Positions 38,101-46,500 of a DNA stretch of 46,594 nt are shown piece by piece. Every line of letters starts with the position of its first letter. Position 1 is the first letter of the stretch. The stretch lies in contig JALOOL010000009.1 of NCBI GenBank assembly GCA_025454425.1, forward strand, positions 1 to 46,594, in the 5' to 3' direction. Below the pieces are notes generated by a model that worked only from the letters and a program-made list of their open reading frames with translations, was not told where the DNA came from and ran no database searches. This DNA comes from Hydrococcus sp. Prado102 (lineage in GTDB: Bacteria; Cyanobacteriota; Cyanobacteriia; Cyanobacteriales; Microcystaceae). Made by a program: the position numbers and the translations under genes.

Positions 38101-39255
38101 CTAATGAGCCAAAATGCGATCGAAAGTATGGGTGCTGTGAATGCGTCCTTTACGAAGTCCCGCACTATCCCAGCGATCGGTCGAGTTGGCGGTTAGAATA
38201 GTAACGATCGAGCTACGTCTGGGTAGATATAGCGGTTGAATATATCCAGCGCGACTGCCATCGAGCCAAGCTAAGATCTTTTCAGTTGTCCCAGGTTCGG
38301 CATTTTCGCGATCGAGACAGAGATTGTCTGCATCGTTGAGAATGACACAAACTTTATCGATGTAATCGGGAAGATGAAAATTCTCCAGCGCTTCGTAGTC
38401 GAGAACCGCAACCAGATAGCCTAGTGGAGAAAGTACGCGAGCGGCAAAGCTTTGCGCCCAGCGCGTTTTTCCCGTTCCAGGCGGCCCTTGAATCAAAATG
38501 TTATATCGTTCCACCGGGCCATTATCTATTAGATAAAAGCGGAGCTTTTCTGAGATCTCTTGAATGTAAGCCGGAAAATCATCGAGAGCATATTCGGGAC
38601 ACAACTTACCGACTTGGTAGGAGCGACCGTTAATTTCTATGCCGATCTCGCTCATTGCAGCCGTGGCAATTTGCCGCAATTGATGCGAATAAAATTGCCA
38701 ATTTTGAACGATCGCAGTACCGCTAGATTGCCATTGAATATCTTTATCAATCCGCAATTGTGCTTGCGGCCATTGCGCGACTAACTCCCCCTTGATGTCG
38801 CTATCGTTCCAGTCGAATCGTTCTGGCTGGGTGTGTACCACAACTGTATCGTCGATTAGCTGTCCGAGATAAGCAGGAGGGCCGAGTAAGTTCCGGCGAG
38901 CGATATCGATAATTGTGATGCCCAGAAGCTCAAAAGCTTTGTCAACTTCGGTATTATAATTCTGCGGTGGCAGTTGCGCTTCGATGTGCGGAACGGCGAG
39001 GGGCGCAGGCGGTAGTACGGTTAAAGGACACAGTTTTTCAATGATTTCTTGTCTGGCTTTTTTGCCTTTGCTACCGAACCAGCCAAAAGGACTTTCTCTC
39101 ATGGCTTCGAGGAGTTCGGCAACAAATTGACCGCTACTCTCGATAATTTCTCCCATTCCTAGATTGGCTAAGTAATCTATATCTAACTTCGGCTCGATGT
39201 GCTGCCATCCACGTCTGGAGAGATATTGCACTTTCTCTTTGGTTAATTCTTCCAT
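38101..39255 (-). CDS. AAA family ATPase, cyanobacterial type
   Basis: The 384-residue protein has an ATPase module in its C-terminal half: Walker A ILIQGPPGTGKTRWAQSFAA (about residues 251-270) and Walker B-like KVCVILNDADNLCLD, in which the usual acidic pair is Asn-Asp. Sensor-1-like VTILTANSTDRWDSAGLRKG follows. The N-terminal half (1-240) has no known domain; it contains two helical segments and GPPAYLGQLIDDTVVVH. Proteins of this class may act on protein complexes, but I cannot name its substrate. It is divergent from the glycerate kinase gene and separated by 314 bp. Confidence 0.83.
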   Translation of the reverse strand: MEELTKEKVQYLSRRGWQHIEPKLDIDYLANLGMGEIIESSGQFVAELLEAMRESPFGWFGSKGKKARQEIIEKLCPLTVLPPAPLAVPHIEAQLPPQNYNTEVDKAFELLGITIIDIARRNLLGPPAYLGQLIDDTVVVHTQPERFDWNDSDIKGELVAQWPQAQLRIDKDIQWQSSGTAIVQNWQFYSHQLRQIATAAMSEIGIEINGRSYQVGKLCPEYALDDFPAYIQEISEKLRFYLIDNGPVERYNILIQGPPGTGKTRWAQSFAARVLSPLGYLVAVLDYEALENFHLPDYIDKVCVILNDADNLCLDRENAEPGTTEKILAWLDGSRAGYIQPLYLPRRSSIVTILTANSTDRWDSAGLRKGRIHSTHTFDRILAH

Positions 39256-39569
39256 GTTGAAATAAAAAAATGCGTTTGATCGTTCGTTCGAGTTCGGTTG
39301 TCCGAGCTAAAACCAATAAAGACGATCTAGTTCGCTCGACAACGAAATAAATGGATGCGCATTCTCAAGGTTTAATTTCAAGCGGTCTTAACGTTGTGAG
39401 AGCTAACACTTTTCGAGCAAGTATTTTCAACAAGATTTTAAGTAGCATTTATTTGTAATATACATACTACGCTATTTTGTAAGTTTTAGCAACTATTGTA
39501 TAATTATGCGCATTTTTATCGAGTTAAGCTAGGCTTGAGATTAGTAAGACGAGCGATCGCGAAGTTTAA
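39256..39569. other. Intergenic region AAA ATPase / glycerate kinase
   Basis: About 314 bp between divergent genes, AT-rich in the middle (39420-39540). Promoters for both genes must be here. I see no gene, repeat or clear operator. Confidence 0.5.
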
Positions 39570-40637
39570 ATGAATGCAGATATCGTAACCGTTCTAAAGA
39601 GTTGGAGTAGAAAAGAGCAAGCCACTTCAGAACAATTGCAAAAACTTCTGAGTAAGGAAATGGCTGCGCCTCAACGTGCCAAAGCGTTCGAGATTACGCA
39701 AGAAAATGGATTGGAAAAGATTGAAGCGCGATCGCGTCTCTTTGCGAAAGTTTGCGACGAGGTAATACAGTTATGTCAAAAATCGGGTTTTAAGCAAGCC
39801 GATACTATCCTAACAACCCTCTGGCAGTTATGGTTGCCTTTAGCCATACAGCTTGCAGATGAGAAAAGCAAGTTAGAACGTCCTTTAATACAAGGTATCT
39901 TAGGCGGGCAGGGAACGGGAAAAACGACCCTTGCGCAAGTCATTATTTTAATTCTTCGCCATCTCAGTTATACTACCATTGCCGTATCCATCGACGATTT
40001 GTATAAAAGCTATGCAGATCGACAAAAGCTATTAGAAGAAGACCCCAGACTCATTTGGCGAGGACCGCCTGGAACTCACGATGTAGTATTGGGAATAGAA
40101 CTTTTAGATCGAGTTTGTCAGTGCGATCTTTCCGAGCCTATTTTAATTCCTCGTTTTGATAAATCGTTATGGAATGGGGCGGGAGATAGAATAGAACCCG
40201 AATCTGCAACGCAAGTCGATATAGTTCTTTTTGAAGGTTGGTTCGTTGGTGCTATTCCTGTAGATGCAAGTGCTTTTGAGAATCCGCCGCCGCCGATTAT
40301 TACGCCAGAAGATAAACAATTTGCTAAGGATACTAACGAACGATTGAAGGAATATTTACCTTTATGGGAACGATTGGATCGCTTAATTGTCCTTTATCCT
40401 GTCGATTATCAACTGAGCAAACAATGGCGAAAAGAAGCAGAAAAAAAATTGAAAGAGACTTCTGGAAAGGAAGTAATGAGCGATGATGAAATCGATCGCT
40501 TTGTCGATTATTTTTGGCGATCGCTTCATCCCGAATTATTTATTACTCCTTTAACTAAAAATCCCGATTTAGTCAATCTCGTGATTGAAATTGATGCAGA
40601 TCATTGTCCTGGAAATATTTATAAACCAGGCAATTGA
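39570..40637 (+). CDS. glyK: D-glycerate 3-kinase (plant-type GLYK)
   Basis: The 355-residue protein matches the GLYK family of plants and cyanobacteria. It has a P-loop, GILGGQGTGKTTLAQVI (about residues 108-124), followed by VSIDDLYKSYADRQKLLEED (about 138-157), a WRGPPGTHDV segment (about 161-170), and PRFDKSLWNGAGDR with IVLFEGWFVG. These features are related to uridine-kinase-like P-loop kinases. The enzyme phosphorylates D-glycerate to 3-phosphoglycerate, the last step of photorespiration, returning carbon to the Calvin cycle. The N-terminal helical extension is normal for the family. It is a single-gene unit; two repeat elements follow downstream. Confidence 0.93.
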   Translation: MNADIVTVLKSWSRKEQATSEQLQKLLSKEMAAPQRAKAFEITQENGLEKIEARSRLFAKVCDEVIQLCQKSGFKQADTILTTLWQLWLPLAIQLADEKSKLERPLIQGILGGQGTGKTTLAQVIILILRHLSYTTIAVSIDDLYKSYADRQKLLEEDPRLIWRGPPGTHDVVLGIELLDRVCQCDLSEPILIPRFDKSLWNGAGDRIEPESATQVDIVLFEGWFVGAIPVDASAFENPPPPIITPEDKQFAKDTNERLKEYLPLWERLDRLIVLYPVDYQLSKQWRKEAEKKLKETSGKEVMSDDEIDRFVDYFWRSLHPELFITPLTKNPDLVNLVIEIDADHCPGNIYKPGN

Positions 40638-40645
40638 TAGTTATT

Positions 40646-40672
40646 GTAAGGGCGCATGACGTGCGCCCTTAC
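40646..40672. repeat. Perfect palindromic repeat GTAAGGGCGCA
   Basis: GTAAGGGCGCA (40646-40656) and TGCGCCCTTAC (40662-40672) pair perfectly with a 5-nt loop. It could act as a transcriptional end point after the glycerate kinase gene, but no U tract follows. It is the most intact copy of the family also seen at 4067, 29101 and 32001. Confidence 0.9.
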
Positions 40673-40699
40673 AGTTATCAATGGTTAAAATTTCCGTTA

Positions 40700-40716
40700 G
40701 GTGGGCAATGCCCACC
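40700..40716. repeat. Palindrome GGTGGGCAATGCCCACC
   Basis: The near-perfect 17-bp palindrome is the compact version of the element at 37751-37811, again preceded by TTTCCGT. It directly follows the GTAAGGGCGCA palindrome, giving two repeat families side by side. Confidence 0.85.
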
Positions 40717-40784
40717 CTACAAATTATTAAGATAATTGTAATTAATTTTGTTTCCCTGCTTATTTAATTGCGATCGCTTATTTA

Positions 40785-41240
40785 ATGAATAAATTATTGT
40801 TATTAACTATTTCAACATTTTTAACTTTTTCAACACCCATTTATAGCCAAACTAATAATCCTTCAAATAACATCCAGAACAATTTATCATTTCCTAAATC
40901 TTCTCAAGAACCGAGTAATATTGTTGGATTATGGCGAGGCTATCGCGAAGAGAAAGATTTTGCAATGTTTTATGGCTATGAATTTCGCTCTAATGGAACT
41001 TATATAGCACGCCATCGTGTTTATCGCGGCGAAGAAACGATTCAAGATGAAACTTGGCAAGGACAATGGGAATTAGATAACGATCTGCTTTATCTAAATG
41101 GTGAAAGTATTGCTAACGAGCGAAGAAAAGTAAGAGTTCGTTTTAATATAGTCGATAATAATACGCTTAATTATGAAGGGGGAACTTTACTTAAGCCTTA
41201 TCTTCCCCTAAAACTTCAAAAACAATCGCGATCGCCATAA
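40785..41240 (+). CDS. Secreted small protein of unknown function
   Basis: The 151-residue protein has a clear signal peptide: MNKLLLLTISTFLTFSTPIY followed by SQTNN, cleavage near Ser21. The mature part (about 48-145) looks like an all-beta barrel: IVGLWRGYREEKDFAMFYGY, EFRSNGTYIARHRVYRGE, TWQGQWELDNDLLYLNGE. That pattern (a G-W start followed by repeated strands, polar and Trp-rich) recalls lipocalin-like or calycin folds, but I cannot assign a family. Its 3' end overlaps the 3' end of the C5 methyltransferase gene on the opposite strand by 25 bp. Confidence 0.7.
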   Translation: MNKLLLLTISTFLTFSTPIYSQTNNPSNNIQNNLSFPKSSQEPSNIVGLWRGYREEKDFAMFYGYEFRSNGTYIARHRVYRGEETIQDETWQGQWELDNDLLYLNGESIANERRKVRVRFNIVDNNTLNYEGGTLLKPYLPLKLQKQSRSP

Positions 41241-42541
41241 TTTTTTATTAAAGAGTTATTTTTTTTCGTTCTTTTTCTAGGTTCGATGATGTGCGAATCT
41301 ACTTGGTAATATTTGGCAGCTTTTGACATTTGAGATAGCAAAAGGCTTTCATTCTTTAAAATTATTAATTCTTCGGGTTTAGAGGGATTAATATTAAGTA
41401 CTGTAATGATTTCTGAGGCTATTGCTTTAGCTAATAAAGGAGGAACGGAATTTCCAATTTGTCGAAAACCATGCCATTTTGTTGCATGAAATCTGAACCA
41501 ATCGGGATAAGAATGTAAACGTGCAGCTTCGCGTACAGTAATACATCTTGGCGTAAATGGATGAATGGGTCTAGGAGAAGTAAAAGCCCCGTGATTGCTT
41601 GCCGTTCCTGCTCTCAGAGTATTACATAAACCATCGAGCGATAGTTTATAAAATCGACTAATTGGTTCGGTTTTTCCTTGGGGTGTTCGAGCAAATCTTT
41701 CAATCGTTTCAGGTGTATGTTTTGTTCGTAAACTTGAGGTTAATAATCTAAAATCGTAGTTTCGTTGATAAGAATAATCTTCTTGTACATGTGATAAACC
41801 TCGTAATTTACTAGCATAATTGCTAGGCTTGCCATAATCTGCTCTTACCCAATCTTTTTGTTTGAGTTCCGAATAACTATTGACTTCTGGTAAATCTTCG
41901 ATCGCATCTCTAACTGTTGGAGAATTAGGAAGATTAAATAAATTGCTGTTTTCTAATTTTTTAGATTTGGGTTTGGTAATGGGTTGTGGATAGTTAGGTA
42001 GATCGAAATCTTTTCTACATCCCATTAAAAATAATCTTTCTCGATTTTGAGGAACTCCATAATAAGCAGCATTTAAGACTTGATAATTTTCTTTGACTAC
42101 ATAATCACATTTCCAAAACTCATCAATAATTTCCTGAATAAATTGACGATGTTTGCCAATCGTCATTCCTTTAACATTTTCCATGACAAAAAATTTAGGC
42201 TTCAATTCTAAGATTAGACGCAAGAAATGAAAAACAAGAGTATTGCGAGAATCGTCTAAAGAACGTTTCCCAATTAAAGAAAATCCCTGACAAGGAGGGC
42301 CGCCAAAAACAACATCAATATCGCGATCGCCAATAGCAGATAACCGTCTAATTTCTTCTCCAGTTATATCGGTAACGCTTCGGCATAAAACCGTCCAAAA
42401 AGGAAAATTATATTCATGAGTTGCACAATGAATAGGATCGATTTCTACAGCAGCAAGGACATCAAATCCCGCTTGTTCAAAACCAAGCGTCATGCCTCCA
42501 GCACCAGCAAATAAATCGACTGCAATAGGTCGCATACTCAT
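41216..42541 (-). CDS. Orphan C5-cytosine DNA methyltransferase
   Basis: The 441-residue protein has all main C5-methyltransferase motifs: I, DLFAGAGGMTLGFEQAGF (9-26); IV, GGPPCQGFS with catalytic Cys84; VI, MENVKGM with Glu121; VIII, QNRERLFLMG; and IX-X, with QIGNSVPPLLAKAIASEI near the C-terminus. The target recognition region (about 220-330) includes LRTKHTPETIERFARTPQGK. No restriction endonuclease gene is adjacent, so it is an orphan. In Synechocystis an orphan enzyme modifies CGATCG, the core of HIP1; a similar role in this HIP1-rich genome is plausible but unproven. Its end overlaps the neighbouring gene's end. Confidence 0.94.
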   Translation of the reverse strand: MSMRPIAVDLFAGAGGMTLGFEQAGFDVLAAVEIDPIHCATHEYNFPFWTVLCRSVTDITGEEIRRLSAIGDRDIDVVFGGPPCQGFSLIGKRSLDDSRNTLVFHFLRLILELKPKFFVMENVKGMTIGKHRQFIQEIIDEFWKCDYVVKENYQVLNAAYYGVPQNRERLFLMGCRKDFDLPNYPQPITKPKSKKLENSNLFNLPNSPTVRDAIEDLPEVNSYSELKQKDWVRADYGKPSNYASKLRGLSHVQEDYSYQRNYDFRLLTSSLRTKHTPETIERFARTPQGKTEPISRFYKLSLDGLCNTLRAGTASNHGAFTSPRPIHPFTPRCITVREAARLHSYPDWFRFHATKWHGFRQIGNSVPPLLAKAIASEIITVLNINPSKPEELIILKNESLLLSQMSKAAKYYQVDSHIIEPRKRTKKNNSLIKNYGDRDCF

Positions 42542-42797
42542 TATGTCAATTGAAATCTAATTGCTAATCAATTTATTGTCTCGCAAATCTCTAAAATTTC
42601 ACAATAACCGCGCGATCGCACTAGATTATTGTGGAATTTCTGATTGATTAAGAAAACTTGTTGCGATCGCAAATTATCCACTCGGAGTAAGTCAGCGTTT
42701 CCTCATTTCTTGGCATTGTCTGAGTTTTGTATAATCAAACGAAGGCAAGACCTGATAAAGTATTTAACCGTCCCAAATTTTTTAACAAAAAAATATT

Positions 42798-43484
42798 ATG
42801 ACAACTACAAACGATAAGACAATCGTCAAAGACTATTTCAATGCAACTGGATTCGATCGCTGGCGTAGAATTTATGGAGATGGCGAAGTCAACAAAGTTC
42901 AAAAAGACATTCGCATCGGACACCAACAAACCATCGATACAGTGCTAGGGTGGTTAGAAGCCGATGGCAATCTTCAAGATTTAACGATCTGCGATGCGGG
43001 GTGCGGCGTAGGGAGTTTGAGCATTCCTCTGGCTCAAGCAGGTGCTAAGGTCTTTGCAAGCGATATTTCCGAGAAAATGGTCGCAGAAGGTCAAATACGA
43101 GCGAAAGAAGTATTAAACGATCCCAACAATCCCGTTTTTTCCGTACAAGATTTAGAACACTTAAGCGGCAAATATCACACAGTTATTTGTTTGGACGTTT
43201 TGATACACTATCCTACCGAAGAAGCCGCCAAAATGATATCGCATCTTTCCTCATTAGCGGAGTCTCGTCTGATTATTAGTTTTGCGCCAAAAACTTTTTG
43301 GCTTTCTATACTAAAGAAAATAGGTGAATTTTTTCCCGGCCCAAGTAAAACTACTCGCGCCTATCAACACAAAGAAGCTGATGTCATCGAAATTTTGAAA
43401 AACAACGGTTATTCTATTCAACGCACTGGAATGACTAGTACTCGCTTTTATTTCTCGCGCATTCTGGAAGCGATTAGAAATTAA
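42798..43484 (+). CDS. chlM: Magnesium-protoporphyrin IX methyltransferase
   Basis: The 228-residue protein matches ChlM/BchM: an N-terminal VKDYFNATGFDRWRRIYGDG, DIRIGHQQTIDTVLGWL, SAM-binding ICDAGCGVGSLSIPLAQAG (about residues 64-82), and the YHTVICLDVLIHYP segment (about 126-139). The C-terminal part ends with a positively charged and aromatic helix (TSTRFYFSRILEAIRN), typical of the family. It methylates the 13-propionate carboxyl of Mg-protoporphyrin IX with SAM, a step in chlorophyll synthesis acting with the Gun4/ChlH complex at membranes. The gene stands alone, followed by a small broken gene and then panB. Confidence 0.95.
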   Translation: MTTTNDKTIVKDYFNATGFDRWRRIYGDGEVNKVQKDIRIGHQQTIDTVLGWLEADGNLQDLTICDAGCGVGSLSIPLAQAGAKVFASDISEKMVAEGQIRAKEVLNDPNNPVFSVQDLEHLSGKYHTVICLDVLIHYPTEEAAKMISHLSSLAESRLIISFAPKTFWLSILKKIGEFFPGPSKTTRAYQHKEADVIEILKNNGYSIQRTGMTSTRFYFSRILEAIRN

Positions 43485-43511
43485 GACTAAAATTGATGCT
43501 AACAACAGAAA

Positions 43512-43770
43512 ATGGCATCAAGAATGAGAGCTATCAGAAAATTCACCGCTCAATCGCTTTTGGCGCTAGGAGGTTTTCTCCTAGCAACTCTGTTATACGT
43601 ACTCTTTAGCGGTGGAATCAGTCTAAAAGAAAAAGAAGATCGAGGGGGAAATTGCTAGTCAATATTTAGAAAAACGCGCCAAAGAATTTAATGCTACCGT
43701 TGAAGTAAGCAAGACAGGAAATATTATTTATATTTTCGAGGTCGATAGAATAGATAAAAAAACTGAATAA
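43512..43770 (+). pseudogene. Small membrane-associated protein gene with a frameshift
   Basis: The 48-codon frame from ATG 43512 encodes MASRMRAIRKFTAQSLLALG and a hydrophobic helix (LLALGGFLLATLLYVLF), then stops after DRGGNC. Removing one G from the run of five at 43644-43648 joins it to another open frame, EIASQYLEKRAKEFNATVEV and on to a stop at 43768-43770, with a natural residue composition. The restored protein would be about 85 residues: one helix and a charged C-terminal part. Either the gene has a frameshift or the base run is miscounted in the assembly. Function unknown. Confidence 0.65.
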
Positions 43771-43820
43771 AAGTTGACGAAATTTTGAGTATTGTCTAAA
43801 AAAATTTAGAAAACAAGAAA

Positions 43821-44609
43821 ATGGCACTCACAACTGGGCAACTCATTCAATGGAAACAAGAAGGACGTTCTATAGTTACCCTAACTGCGTGGGACTATGG
43901 AATTGCTCGTATATTGGACGAGGCGGGAGTAGATATCATTCTCGTCGGCGATTCCTTAGCGATGGTCGCTCTCGGACATTCAACGACCTTACCAGTAACG
44001 CTAGATGAAATGATACACCATGCCGCTGCGGTGCGTCGAGGGGTAAAACGATCGCTCGTAGTCTGCGATTTGCCATTTTTAAGCTATCAAGAAAGCACCG
44101 CTCAAGCAATCCACTCGGCAGGTCGAGTCCTCAAAGAAACAGGCGTTGGAGCAGTAAAATTAGAAGGCGGACATCCAGCAATTGTAGAAACCGTCGCACA
44201 ACTAACTGCTATTGGCATTCCCGTCATGGGACACGTCGGACTAACGCCTCAGTCGGTGCATCGTTTGGGTTACAGACAGCAAGGCAAAAGCGAAGCAGAA
44301 GCAGAGAGAATTTTAGAAGAAGCGATCGCGCTTTCTGAAGCTGGCGCTTTTGCTATAGTTTTAGAACATATCCCCTCTCACCTAGCCGCACAAATTACCG
44401 CTAAAATTCCCATTCCTACCATTGGTATCGGTGCGGGGCCGGATTGCGACGGACAAGTTCTCGTAAGTGCCGATCTTTTAGGACTTTCGCCCAAAAAACC
44501 GCCTTTTTCTAAAGCTTATGCAAATTTGCAAGAAGTTATTACCAAAGCCGTGCGAGAGTATGCCACAGAAGTACGCGATCGCCAATTTCCCCCATCAGAA
44601 CCGCTTTAA
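43821..44609 (+). CDS. panB: 3-methyl-2-oxobutanoate hydroxymethyltransferase
   Basis: The 262-residue protein is Pan[19 protein letters not shown] (about 20-37), [17 protein letters not shown] with the metal-binding Asp, the [16 protein letters not shown] helix, [27 protein letters not shown], and the [15 protein letters not shown] segment. It uses a TIM-barrel fold and Mg2+ with 5,10-methylenetetrahydrofolate to convert 2-oxoisovalerate into ketopantoate, the first committed step of pantothenate and CoA synthesis. Length is normal. No other pantothenate gene is in the window. It is convergent with the diguanylate cyclase gene, separated by 26 bp. Confidence 0.97.
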   Translation: MALTTGQLIQWKQEGRSIVTLTAWDYGIARILDEAGVDIILVGDSLAMVALGHSTTLPVTLDEMIHHAAAVRRGVKRSLVVCDLPFLSYQESTAQAIHSAGRVLKETGVGAVKLEGGHPAIVETVAQLTAIGIPVMGHVGLTPQSVHRLGYRQQGKSEAEAERILEEAIALSEAGAFAIVLEHIPSHLAAQITAKIPIPTIGIGAGPDCDGQVLVSADLLGLSPKKPPFSKAYANLQEVITKAVREYATEVRDRQFPPSEPL

Positions 44610-44635
44610 CACTTAATTAGTGAAAAATCAGGCGG

Positions 44636-45673
44636 CTAAGCAATATATAAATAATACATATTGCGACCGCGTTCCTTGGCGATATAAAGTGCCTTATCCG
44701 CAGCAGCAAAAAGCGACTCTGGACGTAGATGCTGGCTGGGAATAAGACTACTGATGCCGATACTGATGGTAAGATACGGACTGACATTAGAGCGAACGTG
44801 TGGAATATGCAGTTGCTTAACTGCTAGATGAATCATTTCCGCTATCTGAACGGCTCCTTGAGCGTTTGTTCGCGGTAAGATAACTGTAATTTCTTCGCCG
44901 CCATAGCGAGCTACTAAATCGCCTGGACGTTCGGGAATTTGGGCAATCGCTCGTGCAACTTGACGCAAACATTCGTCGCCTGCTTGATGTCCGTAATGGT
45001 CGTTGTAATTTTTGAAATAATCGATATCGCACAAAAGCAAGGATAGCGATGTTTGCTCGCGCGCCGACCGCCGCCACTCGCGATCGAAATATTCATCAAA
45101 GCGTCGGCGATTGGCAATTTGGGTTAAGCCATCCAAATGAGCTAAGCGTTCTAATTGTTGGTTAGCCTCTTCAGCTAATTCTTTTGCTACTTTTAGTTCG
45201 AGTGCTTGTTCTTGTAATTGTTGATTTCTTGCGATTAATTGTTGAGTCAGTGCTTGAATTCGTAAATGAGTAGTAAGGCGAATTAATAGTTCTTCTCTTT
45301 GAATGGGTTTAGTAATGTAGTCTACAGCCCCATCCTTAAATCCTTGAATTTTGTCTTCTAAATTTGATAAAGCCGTCAGAAAAATGATGGGAATATGCCT
45401 AGTTTCTTCATCATTCTTCAAGCGACGACAGGTTTCAAAACCATCGCTACCTGGCATGAGTATATCGAGTAAAATAATTTGCGGACGCGCAAATTTAGCT
45501 CGCATAATTCCACTCTCGCCATCTTGAGCGACCAAAACGATAAAACCGCTAGTTTCTAAGTACTCGACAGCTACTGCTAAGTTAGTAGGATTATCATCAA
45601 CAATTAGAATCGTAGAATTGGTGATGTCGATCTCTTCAAACGCGATCGCGTTGGAATTCATTTGGCTTTTCAC
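44636..45673 (-). CDS. Response regulator with GGDEF domain (diguanylate cyclase)
   Basis: The 345-residue protein has a receiver domain (about 20-135) with TILIVDDNPTNLAVA and phosphoacceptor Asp70 in LLDILMPGSDGFE, and the conserved Lys in YITKPIQ. A coiled coil (about 140-175) links it to a GGDEF domain (about 178-345) whose active site is YGGEEITVI. The inhibition motif RPGD lies five residues upstream, as in feedback-regulated cyclases. So phosphorylation should control c-di-GMP synthesis from GTP. Its ATG overlaps the stop of the upstream hybrid kinase gene (ATGA), and the two are very likely a signalling pair. Confidence 0.95.
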   Translation of the reverse strand: MKSQMNSNAIAFEEIDITNSTILIVDDNPTNLAVAVEYLETSGFIVLVAQDGESGIMRAKFARPQIILLDILMPGSDGFETCRRLKNDEETRHIPIIFLTALSNLEDKIQGFKDGAVDYITKPIQREELLIRLTTHLRIQALTQQLIARNQQLQEQALELKVAKELAEEANQQLERLAHLDGLTQIANRRRFDEYFDREWRRSAREQTSLSLLLCDIDYFKNYNDHYGHQAGDECLRQVARAIAQIPERPGDLVARYGGEEITVILPRTNAQGAVQIAEMIHLAVKQLHIPHVRSNVSPYLTISIGISSLIPSQHLRPESLFAAADKALYIAKERGRNMYYLYIA

Positions 45674-46500
45674 TTATGCAGGTATTTTTCTATCAAAGCA
45701 ACAATTGCTCTCTCTTGAAACCCTTGGGCTAAATCTTTTAGTTTGTTAGCAAAAGGATGATATCGTTCGTCGAGTTCTTCTAGATAGGTAGCTCTTTCGC
45801 GAATTTTTCTCATACTACCCAATTTGGCTAACTCGTATAAAATTTCCATTTCTTCGGCTGGAGGAGGAATAATCTTTTGCTCGATCGCAGATTCTGAAGA
45901 TGCAGTTCCTTGTAATTGAGAAATTTCTTCGTAAATCCATTCTAATTGTAAATATTGCTCGATCGATACCAGTAAATCTTGCTGTTTAATCGGTTTGGAC
46001 AGGAAAGCTTGACAGCCTGCGATTTCGCATTGATGGCGATCGCCTTGTAATACGCTAGCAGAAATGGCAATAATGGGAATATCTTTTAATTGTGGGATTT
46101 GACGAATTTCTTGAACGGCTTCAAACCCGCTTTTGACGGGCATCACTAAATCGGTCAAGATGAGATCTGGGTGAATCTGACTGGCAAGTTCGACTTCTTG
46201 TTGTCCGTCTTCTGCTAAAACAACCTCAAAGCCAAGAGGTTCGAGCATATTAAGCAATACCATCCGATTTTCGCGTCTGTCATCTACTACGAGTATCTTG
46301 CGCCGCTTACCTTCGTAACCTTTGATAAGATTGAACTTGTCTTGTCTGGTATCTTCAAGAATTTGGGCGATCGCAAAGGAAATTTCAAACCAAAAAGTCG
46401 ATCCTTTGCCCAATTCGCTTTGGACGTTTAATTCTCCTCCCATCAATTCGACGAGTTGGCGACTAATAACCAAACCCAAACCCGTTCCTTCAGATCTTAG
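45670..46500 (-). CDS. Hybrid sensor histidine kinase, C-terminal part (interrupted)
   Basis: Only the end of the protein is present. It starts in the ATP-binding domain at RSEGTGLGLVISRQLVELMG (G box) and GKGSTFWFEISF, followed by a receiver domain with RKILVVDDRRENRMVLLNML, phosphoacceptor Asp in ILTDLVMPVKSGFE and Lys in FLSKPIKQ. The tail (about 90 residues) has a charged helix ending LIEKYLHK, common in cyanobacterial hybrid kinases. The upstream frame (MGCDGFSLLIGILFLRKSL) does not match any kinase and appears to be foreign DNA; see the mobile-element entry. If so, the gene is broken at about 46500. It overlaps the cyclase gene by 4 bp and would be its phosphodonor. Confidence 0.8.
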   Translation of the reverse strand, partial: LRSEGTGLGLVISRQLVELMGGELNVQSELGKGSTFWFEISFAIAQILEDTRQDKFNLIKGYEGKRRKILVVDDRRENRMVLLNMLEPLGFEVVLAEDGQQEVELASQIHPDLILTDLVMPVKSGFEAVQEIRQIPQLKDIPIIAISASVLQGDRHQCEIAGCQAFLSKPIKQQDLLVSIEQYLQLEWIYEEISQLQGTASSESAIEQKIIPPPAEEMEILYELAKLGSMRKIRERATYLEELDERYHPFANKLKDLAQGFQERAIVALIEKYLHK

